Shown here piece after piece: positions 8,550 through 16,123 of a stretch of 64,000 nucleotides of DNA (its first letter is position 1; the number at the start of each line of letters is the position of its first letter). Made by a program: the position numbers and the translations under genes. Source of the DNA: Schaalia dentiphila ATCC 17982 (GTDB lineage Bacteria; Actinomycetota; Actinomycetes; Actinomycetales; Actinomycetaceae); assembly GCF_000154225.1 (NCBI RefSeq), contig NZ_DS264586.1, positions 30,527-94,526 on the forward strand, given 5' to 3'. The notes beneath the pieces were generated by a model that saw nothing but the letters and a program-made list of their open reading frames with translations, ran no database searches and had not been told where the DNA came from.

Positions 8550-8900
8550 TCAGGAGCGAGCGACCTCCACGGCGGTGGTCTGCGCGAGGTTGGACAGAGC
8601 GGTCACGAACTGCGCGATCAGCTTGCGGTTGCGGCTGTCCTGCATGAGGTTGGGCAGACCTTTGGTCGTGCAGGTGACTTCAACGATGGTGCTGCCCACG
8701 GAGGGAATAAAACCGGCGACGATGTTCTCGCCCCAGGACATCATGCCCATCGGGGTATCGAAGGTGACAACCTGACGGTTGGGGTCGGCGAGCGTCACAG
8801 TCGCCTTCGGAACGGACTGCGCGGCCGGGGTGGCGAGCTGGAACAGCTGCTCGAACGGCACCTCGAACTGGAATGCCTGCGTCGTGGAACGCATACCCAT
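8550..8900 (-). CDS. Conserved-looking hypothetical protein, 116 aa
   Basis: A soluble small protein without signal peptide or membrane segments. Alternating hydrophobic residues suggest a mostly beta fold (KATVTLADPNRQVVTFDTP, then GSTIVEVTCTTKGLP), ending in a helix (RKLIAQFVTALSNLAQTTA). I do not recognise the family. An AAGGAGA site lies 7-8 bases before the ATG at 8900; a second in-frame ATG follows two codons later. It is followed by a palindromic terminator. The 291 bp upstream to the next gene show nothing recognisable besides its promoter region. Confidence 0.75.
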   Translation of the reverse strand: MGMRSTTQAFQFEVPFEQLFQLATPAAQSVPKATVTLADPNRQVVTFDTPMGMMSWGENIVAGFIPSVGSTIVEVTCTTKGLPNLMQDSRNRKLIAQFVTALSNLAQTTAVEVARS

Positions 8901-9191
8901 GGGAGTGTCTCCTTAAAATCTCAGTGTGCGCAGTCGGCGCGCACAGGTCACGCGTCGACCGGCGAAGAAGGGGCCACGCGCACCGACACCGTCGCCTCGA
9001 TGTGACGCTGCGTATGCGCGACTTCTTCCAGATGGTTCAGCCTAGCAGCACACGCCCAAATCTCATATTCCGTCACCAGAAATGACCGCGACCTTCGTTG
9101 AGAAAGCAAACGCCGTGCCGATAGACGCAGACGAGCGGCGAAACATCATCCGTCTCGCCGCCCGCCTCACGAATTAGCTGGGCCCGCGCGT

Positions 9192-9824
9192 TCAGGAACG
9201 CGGCTCGAAGGGGCTCACCGACACCGAAGGCATCTCCTGGCACACGCGCACGGTCAGCTGCAGGCTCGTCGCGCCGGTGCCCGCCTCGGGCATGATGTCG
9301 ACCAGCTCCGAATCAGCGGGGTTACACCCCTCAACTCCGTCCGTCGATTCTGCTGTCAGTGTCACGCCCACGCGGCCACCCTGAGCGATCGTGTAGACGT
9401 TGCCGGGGTCCTCACCATCGCGCACGGCGGTGGAGATGACGGAGCCGCCGCCGGAGAAGATGATCTGCGGGAAGCCGTCAATCCAGCACGATGGCCCCTC
9501 GTTCGTGAAGCCGATTTCCACGTAGGTGGTGCCGCCCGCTTCCTGCTGAGAATCGATGGAGGGCTGCAGGTTCGTCAGGTCGCAGCGCTGGTCGTTGTCG
9601 GCGACATTGACGTCGGGGGCCTGGTTTCCCTCGTCGGGCACGCCGCTCTGAGGGCCAGCGCCGCTCTGGGAGGGCATGTCGTTCTGAGAGGCGGAAGCGC
9701 TCGGGGAAGCGGACGAGGCCGTCGACCCCGACTGGGGCTGCGCGCCCTGCGGGGAGCAGGCGGCAATGCCCAGGCCCAGGATGGACAGGGAGGTCACGGC
9801 AAGAATGCGTCGCGTGTTGATCAT
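9192..9824 (-). CDS. Secreted lipoprotein with DUF4232-like domain
   Basis: The 210-residue precursor has a typical lipoprotein signal: basic MINTRR, a hydrophobic stretch and the lipobox LGIAAC, giving lipidation at Cys-23. A Ser/Ala/Gln-rich linker of ~60 residues follows. The C-terminal domain (from about residue 80) has features of DUF4232: RCDLTNLQPSI, then EIGFTNEGPSCWIDGFPQI, and a final pair of Cys-containing strands (EGCNPADS, TVRVCQEMP). Family members are cell-surface beta-sandwich proteins of unknown function in actinobacteria. It is probably a monocistronic unit downstream of the permease. Confidence 0.8.
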   Translation of the reverse strand: MINTRRILAVTSLSILGLGIAACSPQGAQPQSGSTASSASPSASASQNDMPSQSGAGPQSGVPDEGNQAPDVNVADNDQRCDLTNLQPSIDSQQEAGGTTYVEIGFTNEGPSCWIDGFPQIIFSGGGSVISTAVRDGEDPGNVYTIAQGGRVGVTLTAESTDGVEGCNPADSELVDIMPEAGTGATSLQLTVRVCQEMPSVSVSPFEPRS

Positions 9825-9920
9825 GGCCCCATCCTATGAAGTGCCACGCCGCTCACGCACCGCCACGCCGGGCAGAGCCCAGGGGAGACAAGGGGCGCAC
9901 CGGGTGTTAACTGCCCACCC

Positions 9921-9936
9921 GGCCCCGGCCTCGTCC
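9921..9936. repeat. Half-site of the recurrent palindrome, left of permease gene
   Basis: GGCCCCGGCCTCGTCC here is one arm of the palindrome found whole elsewhere in the window. Its complementary arm is not adjacent but lies 1.6 kb away at 11532-11546, on the other side of the amino-acid permease gene. A small independent hairpin (CCGGGTG/CACCCGG) overlaps its left flank. Confidence 0.55.
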
Positions 9937-9939
9937 CCT

Positions 9940-11442
9940 CTATCGAGTGACAGGCTCGATCTCCACGGGGGCCACGTCCATCTCAGCCAGCGGCACCACC
10001 CGATCCTTGCGCGCGACGTGGTAGCCCCACCAGACCACGCCGAACAGCGGCAGGCCGATGTAGGAAGAGGCAACCTCCCAGACCTGGCCGTGAAGCACAG
10101 CTTCATAGTTCTGTCCCGCCATGACCACCAAGCACATGACGAAAGCGATGATCGGGCCCGCCGGGAAGAACGGCGATCGATATGGCAGGTCCTCGAGGCG
10201 ATACCCCTGCAGCAGGTAGGCGCGGCGGAAACGAATATGACTGACCGCGATACCCAGCCACATGATGATGCCGGAAATACCGACGATGTTCACCAGCCAG
10301 ATGTACGCGTCGTTGAAGACCAGCTGTGTAAGGAAGCCAAGCGCCGCAGTCACCGTCGTCACCGCCATCGCGTAGGCGGGCACGCCGCCCTTGGTGACGC
10401 GGGCGAAGATCGCGGGCGCCTGGCGCTTGAGGGCCATTGAGTGCAGCATGCGCGAGGCCGCGTACAGGCCCGAGTTGCCCGCGGACAGGATTGAGGTCAG
10501 GATGACCGCGTTCATGACGGCGGCCGCCGCGCCGATGCCCATGCGCGCGAACACGAGCGTAAAGGGCGACTGTGCGATGTTGTTTGCCGAGTCATCGGCC
10601 GCGCTCAGCAGACTCGGGTCCGTGTACGGTAGCAGCGTACCGATGACCGCGATCGCACCGATGTAGAAGAACATGATGCGCCAGAAAACCGTGCGAATCG
10701 AGCGCGGCACATCCCTGCGAGGATTCTCAGACTCACCCGCTGCCACACCCACCAGCTCGGTGCCCTGGAAGGAAAAGCCCGCGATCATAAAGACTGCAAT
10801 AACGCCCACGAAGCCGTTGTGGAAGGGCGCGTCCCCGATCGTCCAATTCGACAGGCCCGGAGAGTTTTCGCCCATCACGCCGGCGATCATGAAGACGCCC
10901 GACAGGACGAAGACGATAACAATGACGACCTTGATGGCCGCCAGCCAGAACTCGGCCTCACCGTAGACTCTCGCCGAGAGCGCATTGAGCCCGACGACGA
11001 TCACGAGGAAGCCCACCGCCCATAGCCACGACGGCACGGACGGGAACCAATAGGCCATGACGAGGCCCGATGCCACGAGGTCCGCGGCCACCGTCACCGC
11101 CCAGTTGAACCAGTAGTTCCACCCCATCGCGAAGCCGAAGGACGGGGAGATGAACTTCGTGGCGAAGGTCTGGAAGGAGCCCGCGACCGGCTGGTGCGCG
11201 CTCATCTCACCCAGGGACTGCATGAGGAGCAGCACCATCAGGCCAATCGCCGCGTAGGCAAGAAGGGCACCGCCGGGACCGGCGTTCGCGACTGTCGCAC
11301 CGGAGGCCAGGAACAGGCCCGTGCCGATCGCGCCACCGATGGCGATCATCTGCATGTGACGCGACGCCAGGCCGCGCTTGAGCGCGGTGTTGGAGCGCTC
11401 CTGCACATCGTTGGCGATGTCGTCGGGAGTGGGGGTAGCCAT
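9940..11442 (-). CDS. Amino-acid permease, APC superfamily, LysP-like
   Basis: A cytoplasmic-membrane transporter of about 500 residues with some 12 hydrophobic segments. The N-terminal signature IAIGGAIGTGLFLASGA followed by GPGGALLAYAAIGL and SLGEMSAHQPVAGSF is diagnostic for the amino-acid transporter (AAT) branch of the APC superfamily. FGFAMGWNYWFNW and YGEAEFWLAAIKV resemble lysine-specific permeases most closely. FQGTELVGVAAGESENP in the middle is the conserved TM6 region. I chose the ATG at 11442 (MATPTPDDIAND) because AGGAA lies upstream; the frame is open for 28 more codons without a better start. Substrate is inferred. Confidence 0.88.
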   Translation of the reverse strand: MATPTPDDIANDVQERSNTALKRGLASRHMQMIAIGGAIGTGLFLASGATVANAGPGGALLAYAAIGLMVLLLMQSLGEMSAHQPVAGSFQTFATKFISPSFGFAMGWNYWFNWAVTVAADLVASGLVMAYWFPSVPSWLWAVGFLVIVVGLNALSARVYGEAEFWLAAIKVVIVIVFVLSGVFMIAGVMGENSPGLSNWTIGDAPFHNGFVGVIAVFMIAGFSFQGTELVGVAAGESENPRRDVPRSIRTVFWRIMFFYIGAIAVIGTLLPYTDPSLLSAADDSANNIAQSPFTLVFARMGIGAAAAVMNAVILTSILSAGNSGLYAASRMLHSMALKRQAPAIFARVTKGGVPAYAMAVTTVTAALGFLTQLVFNDAYIWLVNIVGISGIIMWLGIAVSHIRFRRAYLLQGYRLEDLPYRSPFFPAGPIIAFVMCLVVMAGQNYEAVLHGQVWEVASSYIGLPLFGVVWWGYHVARKDRVVPLAEMDVAPVEIEPVTR

Positions 11443-11531
11443 GAGTCGGTTCCTCATCTGTCGATCGTCGAGTCCCATATTAGTCCCACAAACGCTTGTG
11501 TCGACATTGGTAGATTCTTTTCTCATTCTTT

Positions 11532-11546
11532 AACGAGGCCGGGGCT
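11532..11546. repeat. Half-site of the recurrent palindrome, right of permease gene
   Basis: AACGAGGCCGGGGCT is the complementary arm of the motif at 9921-9936. It lies just upstream of the permease gene. A degenerate partner (GGCCTCG) occurs about 35 nt to its right. Confidence 0.55.
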
Positions 11547-11659
11547 CTCCTTCCGTTTATGTCACCCCGTTGCCCACCACGGCCTCGCCCGCACCAAACG
11601 AGCCACACACCCGCCGGGCAGTTACACTAAACCCACCCACGCCACCGCAGGAGGTTCCT

Positions 11660-12352
11660 ATGACGCAATCCCTCATGAGCATCGGTTGGATGCTCCTCGC
11701 CCTCGTCCTCTCTGCATCCATCGGCCTCGAACGACAGATCCGAGGCAAGAGCGCGGGCATACGAACGCAGGCCATCGTCGGCCTCACCGCCTGCCTCATG
11801 ATGCTTATCTCCAAGTACGGATTCTCCGACATCCTGGTCGACGGCATCACCCGATATGACCCCTCTCGCGTCGCCTCGCAGATCGTCTCCGGCATCGGCT
11901 TCCTCGGCGCGGGCATCATCCTCACCCGTCACGGCGCGATTCGAGGCCTCACGACCGCGGCCACCATCTGGGAAACCGCGGCGATCGGCATGGCGTGTGG
12001 CGCGGGCCTGTGGTGGCTTGCCGCGGCCGGCACGGTTTTGCATTTCATCGTCATCGCGCTCCTGACGCCCCTCGTTCAGTTCATCCTCATGCGCACCCAT
12101 GGCCACAACGTGACGCTCACTATCCATTACACGCCGGGGCACGGCGTCCTCTCCACACTCCTCAGCCAGGTATCAGCCCTCGGCTGGACCGTCTCTGCAG
12201 TGTCGACCCACACGGATTCAAGTGACCGCGCGACCACCGCGCGATTCACCGCATCGACGCGCCAGGACCTCTCACGCTCCCTGCTGGTGACCACCCTGGC
12301 CGACCTCGATGGCGTCGCAGGCGTCGACTTCAGCGAAGACGACGACGAATAG
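11660..12352 (+). CDS. MgtC/SapB family membrane protein
   Basis: A 230-residue inner-membrane protein. The N-terminal ~140 residues hold four to five transmembrane helices with the family landmarks GLERQIRGKSAGIRT, GIGFLGAGIIL and GLTTAATIWETAAIGMACG. The C-terminal ~85 residues form a soluble ACT-like domain. MgtC proteins modulate membrane potential and Mg homeostasis and help survival in low Mg; the exact role here is not known. The ATG at 11660 has AGGAGG six bases upstream, which decides the start over longer open-frame options. Confidence 0.88.
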   Translation: MTQSLMSIGWMLLALVLSASIGLERQIRGKSAGIRTQAIVGLTACLMMLISKYGFSDILVDGITRYDPSRVASQIVSGIGFLGAGIILTRHGAIRGLTTAATIWETAAIGMACGAGLWWLAAAGTVLHFIVIALLTPLVQFILMRTHGHNVTLTIHYTPGHGVLSTLLSQVSALGWTVSAVSTHTDSSDRATTARFTASTRQDLSRSLLVTTLADLDGVAGVDFSEDDDE

Positions 12353-12366
12353 CGCTCACCGCATAG

Positions 12367-12400
12367 ACGAGGGGCCCGCGGATCACCGCGGGCCCCTCGT
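12367..12400. terminator. Bidirectional terminator between mgtC-like and repeat-rich gene
   Basis: A perfect 15-bp stem (ACGAGGGGCCCGCGG) with loop ATCA sits between two convergent stop codons. Confidence 0.75.
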
Positions 12401-12424
12401 TCATGCCATCAGGCTCTCAGCGCA

Positions 12425-14209
12425 TCACGCCTGAGGACCGAAAGGATTGTAGGGCTTGTCGCCCAGCTGGGGCTGCTGGCCCTGCTGCTGGCCAAACTGA
12501 GGCTGCCCGGCCTGGGGAGCCTGGGGGGCCTGGAAGCCGCCCTGCTGCTGGCCGTACTGAGGCTGACCGGCCCGCGGGGCCTGGAAGCCGCCCTGCTGCT
12601 GGCCGTACTGAGGCTGACCGGCCTGCGGGGCCTGGAAGCCGCCCTGCTGCTGGCCGTACTGAGGCTGACCGGCCTGCGGGGCCTGGAAACCACCCTGCTG
12701 CTGACCGAACTGGCCCTGCTGCTGGCCCATCTGCACGCCAGCGAACGCGCCACCGAAGGCATTCGGGTTGTTGATCGGAGCAACCGCACCGGTCTTCAGT
12801 TCCATGAGCAGGAGGCCGCCCGCAGCGCCGAGCGCGATAGAGAACAAAGCCAGCAAGAACGCACCGAAGCCCGCGTCGACGTACTGATTAGAAAGCGCGA
12901 CAATGAACTGAATAATGCCAAGCAACGCCACCACAAGCGCGCCGATGCCCGCCGACAGGAACGCCCACTTCTGGTTCGTGAACCAATAGGCGACGCCCAG
13001 GCCGACAACAGCAATTAGCAGGATGAGGTGGAATGCCGAGTAGCCGCCCTTCACCTCGAACATCGACGCGGTCATACCATAGCCACTGAAGTAAGGCAGG
13101 AACATCGAGATGAGGATCAGCACTGCCGCCGCGGCAATACCGATGAGCGAGTAGGTCGCGCGAACGGAACGGCCGCTCACCTTGCCCGTTTCGGCCACAA
13201 CGGCCGTCTGGAACTGGTTGAACGCCGAGTTCGCGGCAGCACCGAACTGCTGGGCGGCAGCACCGAACTGCTGGCCCGTCGACTGGCCGGCCGGAGCATA
13301 ACCCGGCTGACCGTACTGCTGCTGGCGGGGCTGACCGGGCTGGCCGAAGGGGGCCTGCTGGCCCTGCTGCGGCTGCGCGCCGAACTGGGGCTGACCCTGC
13401 TGACCCTGCTGGGGAGCAGTACCGTACTGGGGTTGGCCGGGCTGGCCAAAGGGGGCCTGCTGGCCCTGCTGCGGCTGCGCGCCGAACTGGGGCTGACCCT
13501 GCTGACCCTGCTGGGGAGCAGTACCGTACTGGGGTTGGCCGGGCTGGCCAAAGGGGGCCTGCTGGCCCTGCTGCGGCTGCGCGCCGAACTGCGGCTGTCC
13601 CTGCGCCTGCACGCCCACCTCGGGCTGACTCTGCGGCTGAGCGTCTGTCTGCGGCGGGTTACTGAAGGGAGACTGCGCGACCTGCTCCTCGGTCGACTGG
13701 GCGGGAGCGGCCTCGTCGACAGCGGGAGCCTCGGACTGCGCGGCGCCCTCGAGGATTGCCTGCTCGAGGTTATCGTCGGTGGCCTCGCTCACGGGAGCCT
13801 CGGGCTCGACGTGAGCGACCTCGGGCTCTGCGGGAGTCTCAACGTGCGCCTCTTCGACCGCGGGCTGATCGACGGGAACCTCGGTCAGGGCGGCCTCGGC
13901 CTCGGGCTGTGCTTCCTCGTGGCCACCGGCGAAAGGCTCGGCCTGCTCGCTGGTTTCCTCCGCGGGAGCCTCGGGCTCGGCGACCGCAGGCTCCTCGGCA
14001 GCCGGAGGCTCCTCGGCAGCCGGAGGCTGCGCGGGAACGACGCCCTGGTCCGCCAGCCACTGCCCGAGGGCAGGGTACAGCGACGGGTGCGTTGCGACGT
14101 AGGGACGCAGGTCCGGGCGAGCGGCAGTGATATCCGCGAGATCCTGGGCCGAAAGCGCCGGATTGCTCAAGTCGGCAGCGGTGAGCTGCGACGGATCGAT
14201 AGTGCTCAT
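12425..14209 (-). CDS. Gln/Pro-rich repeat membrane protein with variant LRR N-terminus
   Basis: The 594-residue protein starts with MSTIDPSQLTAADLSNPA, then ADITAARPDLRPYVATHPSLYP and LGQWLADQG. This is the leucine-rich-repeat-variant segment seen at the N-terminus of many actinobacterial proteins. An acidic Ala/Glu/Pro-rich stretch follows, then Gln-rich repeats (FGAQPQQGQQAPFGQPGQ and similar), four transmembrane segments in the middle third, and a second Gln/Gly-rich array (QQGGFQAPQAGQPQYG) to the end. Both arrays are tandem repeats in DNA. The ATG at 14209 has AGAGGAA upstream; an earlier ATG at 14323 gives non-homologous sequence. Function unknown. The membrane core with disordered tails suggests an envelope-associated or scaffolding role, which is inference. 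Confidence 0.8.
   Translation of the reverse strand: MSTIDPSQLTAADLSNPALSAQDLADITAARPDLRPYVATHPSLYPALGQWLADQGVVPAQPPAAEEPPAAEEPAVAEPEAPAEETSEQAEPFAGGHEEAQPEAEAALTEVPVDQPAVEEAHVETPAEPEVAHVEPEAPVSEATDDNLEQAILEGAAQSEAPAVDEAAPAQSTEEQVAQSPFSNPPQTDAQPQSQPEVGVQAQGQPQFGAQPQQGQQAPFGQPGQPQYGTAPQQGQQGQPQFGAQPQQGQQAPFGQPGQPQYGTAPQQGQQGQPQFGAQPQQGQQAPFGQPGQPRQQQYGQPGYAPAGQSTGQQFGAAAQQFGAAANSAFNQFQTAVVAETGKVSGRSVRATYSLIGIAAAAVLILISMFLPYFSGYGMTASMFEVKGGYSAFHLILLIAVVGLGVAYWFTNQKWAFLSAGIGALVVALLGIIQFIVALSNQYVDAGFGAFLLALFSIALGAAGGLLLMELKTGAVAPINNPNAFGGAFAGVQMGQQQGQFGQQQGGFQAPQAGQPQYGQQQGGFQAPQAGQPQYGQQQGGFQAPRAGQPQYGQQQGGFQAPQAPQAGQPQFGQQQGQQPQLGDKPYNPFGPQA
12539..12710 (-). repeat. 51-bp tandem repeat, 3+ units, in coding sequence
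   Basis: Units begin at about 12539, 12590, 12641 and 12692 and encode 17-residue repeats containing QQGGFQAPQAGQPQYG. Near-identity of the units predicts length variation by recombination. Confidence 0.85.
13349..13595 (-). repeat. 102-bp tandem repeat, 2.4 units, in coding sequence
   Basis: Unit starts at 13349, 13451 and 13553 are spaced exactly 102 bp and encode 34-residue repeats rich in Gln, Pro and Gly (QPQFGAQPQQGQQAPFGQPG). The units are nearly identical at the DNA level. Confidence 0.85.
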
Positions 14210-14324
14210 CTGTATTCCTCTCGCACCCGTAGGTGCAGTTCCTGATGGCGAACAGCCAATACTATCGCGCCGAGGGTTGTATACGTCAAGACGTTCACAC
14301 CATGAAACACGGGCGTGAAACAAA

Positions 14325-14351
14325 AGACCCGGCCCCTCACGGGACCGGGTC
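14325..14351 (-). terminator. Terminator of the initiator tRNA gene
   Basis: On the minus strand AGACCCGG pairs with CCGGGTCT around an inner GTCCC/GGGG region, followed by TTTTG. It begins 5 nt after the encoded CCA end. Confidence 0.8.
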
Positions 14352-14356
14352 TGTGG

Positions 14357-14433
14357 TGGTAGCGGGGACAGGATTTGAACCTGCGACCTCCGGGTTATGA
14401 GCCCGGCGAGCTACCGAACTGCTCCACCCCGCG
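14357..14433 (-). tRNA. Initiator tRNA-fMet (anticodon CAT)
   Basis: A 77-nt cloverleaf with a 7-bp acceptor (first pair mismatched), anticodon loop CTCATAA, T-arm GGTTCAAATCC and encoded CCA. Initiator identity is shown by the unpaired position 1-72 (C1 opposite U72) and by three consecutive G-C pairs at the base of the anticodon stem (GGG/CCC). A tight terminator follows. Confidence 0.95.
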
Positions 14434-14503
14434 TCGGCTCTAGATACTCTAGCGCATCGACCGGGAGGGCACAAACTGTGCGCGGTGATTTACGTCCCAG
14501 CGG

Positions 14504-15010
14504 TCAGTATCTGTCAGCGGGAACGACTCGCTTCCGGTCGGGGATCGCCAGAAGGATCGCAGCCACGATACACGTCAACGACAGAACCCACGTTGCTACC
14601 GACCGCAGGCTATCCATCCCACTGTAATACGGCTGATGCATCGGCAGATACGGGGTGTACCAGGGCATCCTGAAGGCCACGGCCACCCACGGCTGCATGA
14701 TCAGGTACGTCACCAGAACGACACCAGCAACGATGTAACGAAGCGGGTTCACACGCCTAGCAAGGTAGATGATAAGGAAGGCAATGAGCACGCCATTCAC
14801 CACCATCCAGAACCAGAATGACGTCCCTTGAGCACGCGATGCGTACAGCGCCGAGAGCTCATTGCTCCAGGGAAAAAACATATCGACGAGGAGCACCAGC
14901 TTCGCGAACAGGAGGATGCACGCGGCAACCACCCCACGCCGGGTAGCCACGGCTTTACTCTCCGGCACCACTCGCACGTAGGTCGGGGCATTCACGTAGC
15001 CCGTCGGCAT
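14504..15010 (-). CDS. Small four-helix membrane protein, paralogue of next gene
   Basis: About 168 residues with four hydrophobic segments and short loops; ends with ILLAIPDRKR. The neighbour to the right ends its membrane domain with almost the same CVIAAILLAIPDFKP, and the spacing of helices agrees, so the two look like tandem duplicates. The ATG at 15010 (MPTGYVNAP) has only a weak ribosome binding site. A better site, AAGGAGA, precedes an ATG at 15072 that opens a different frame (MAAPDTHVPVP then stop). The 5' end may therefore carry a frameshift. Function unknown. Confidence 0.65.
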   Translation of the reverse strand: MPTGYVNAPTYVRVVPESKAVATRRGVVAACILLFAKLVLLVDMFFPWSNELSALYASRAQGTSFWFWMVVNGVLIAFLIIYLARRVNPLRYIVAGVVLVTYLIMQPWVAVAFRMPWYTPYLPMHQPYYSGMDSLRSVATWVLSLTCIVAAILLAIPDRKRVVPADRY

Positions 15011-15154
15011 CTGCGCAGCCCGCTGCTCATCACTGTTTACGGGACTGGAACATGGGTATCGGGGGCCGCCATCATTCTCCTTCCGTCGGCGAGAAGCGGC
15101 GCATTGATCCGATCCTAGCCGCTCACGCGACCGCGTCCACACGGCTCAGAGCAG

Positions 15155-15922
15155 TTACTGGGGCGCGGCGAACACTGACACGTTCGTCGCCTGAACGGAC
15201 GAGTCCTTGGGCGCCGCCTCGGACGAAGCACCCTCGGGCGTCACCGCCGGCGAGGTGACGTGGCCGGCCGGGGCCGCTCCTGCGGCAGGGACGGGAGCGC
15301 TCATCGCGTAGGGCGAGGGCGCCGGCTTGAAGTCAGGGATCGCGAGCAGGATCGCGGCGATGACACAGACCCAATCGAGCACCCGCATCAGGAGCAAGCG
15401 CGCACCCAAGAGTCCGAGCTCATAAATACCGGGCTCAGGCACGAACGCGTAGTACCAGACAGAATCATTAGTAACCAACACGATCGGCGTAACAACAAAG
15501 AACAAGACCAAAATGACGCATGCGGCAACATAGCGCGCAATGGCAGCACCCTTACGGATATAGAGCACCGCAAGCACGATGACAACGATTTCCATCAGAC
15601 GCCACAACCAGAACAACGGGTTCGAGAACCGGCTAACGTAATCATCGAGATGATCAAACCGATAGGGAATGAATCCGTGCACCAGGGAGATACTCTGGCA
15701 GACGATGAGCGTCCACGCCGCAATGCGTCCGCGCATGGATCGCGACGAGCGCGCCGAACTCACTGCGCCGGTGTGCAGGGGCGCCGCGCCAAAAGGATGT
15801 GCGGCCGGCGCCACCATCACGGGAGCACCCGTCGGAGCCGGCAGCGACGAAGCTTCCGCCGGCTCCTGGCTCGGCTGAGGCACGCCCGAGGGCGTAGCGA
15901 AGGGATTATTGGGCAGAGTCAT
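15155..15922 (-). CDS. Membrane protein with Pro/Ala-rich tails, paralogue of previous gene
   Basis: The 255-residue product starts at ATG 15922 with GGAAGGAAG upstream. The first ~70 residues and last ~55 are Pro/Ala/Ser-rich and disordered. Between them lie four hydrophobic segments (around AAWTLIVCQSISLVHGF, MEIVVIVLAVLYI, VILVLFFVVTPIVLV and VLDWVCVIAAILLAI). No known family recognised. The helix layout and the final ILLAIPD motif match the gene to the left, so both likely arose by duplication. Confidence 0.7.
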   Translation of the reverse strand: MTLPNNPFATPSGVPQPSQEPAEASSLPAPTGAPVMVAPAAHPFGAAPLHTGAVSSARSSRSMRGRIAAWTLIVCQSISLVHGFIPYRFDHLDDYVSRFSNPLFWLWRLMEIVVIVLAVLYIRKGAAIARYVAACVILVLFFVVTPIVLVTNDSVWYYAFVPEPGIYELGLLGARLLLMRVLDWVCVIAAILLAIPDFKPAPSPYAMSAPVPAAGAAPAGHVTSPAVTPEGASSEAAPKDSSVQATNVSVFAAPQ

Positions 15923-16056
15923 CGTCTTCCTTCCACGATGTCGATGGGTCCCAGGACAGACGTCCTCACCATAGCAACGACGCACCAAGGCGAGCCGGTC
16001 AACAACTCATGCTGGGATAAGCTCCCCCATGCCGTTGTTGCCGCAAACCACAGACG

Positions 16057-16108
16057 ACCGCGCGCCCGCCCCCTCACGACATGTGATCGGCGGGACCGGG
16101 CGCGCGGT
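16057..16108. terminator. Long hairpin downstream of the UPF0182 gene
   Basis: A perfect 12-bp stem ACCGCGCGCCCG with its complement encloses 28 nt containing a further short CCGCC/GGCGG helix, just past the stop codon at 16124. Confidence 0.6.
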
Positions 16109-16123
16109 GGCTTCCGTCAGCGG

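Noticed and set aside
13349..13595. Regular 102-bp spacing suggested a CRISPR-like array
   Set aside because: Units are contiguous, without unique spacers, and lie in frame inside a coding sequence; they are protein repeats.
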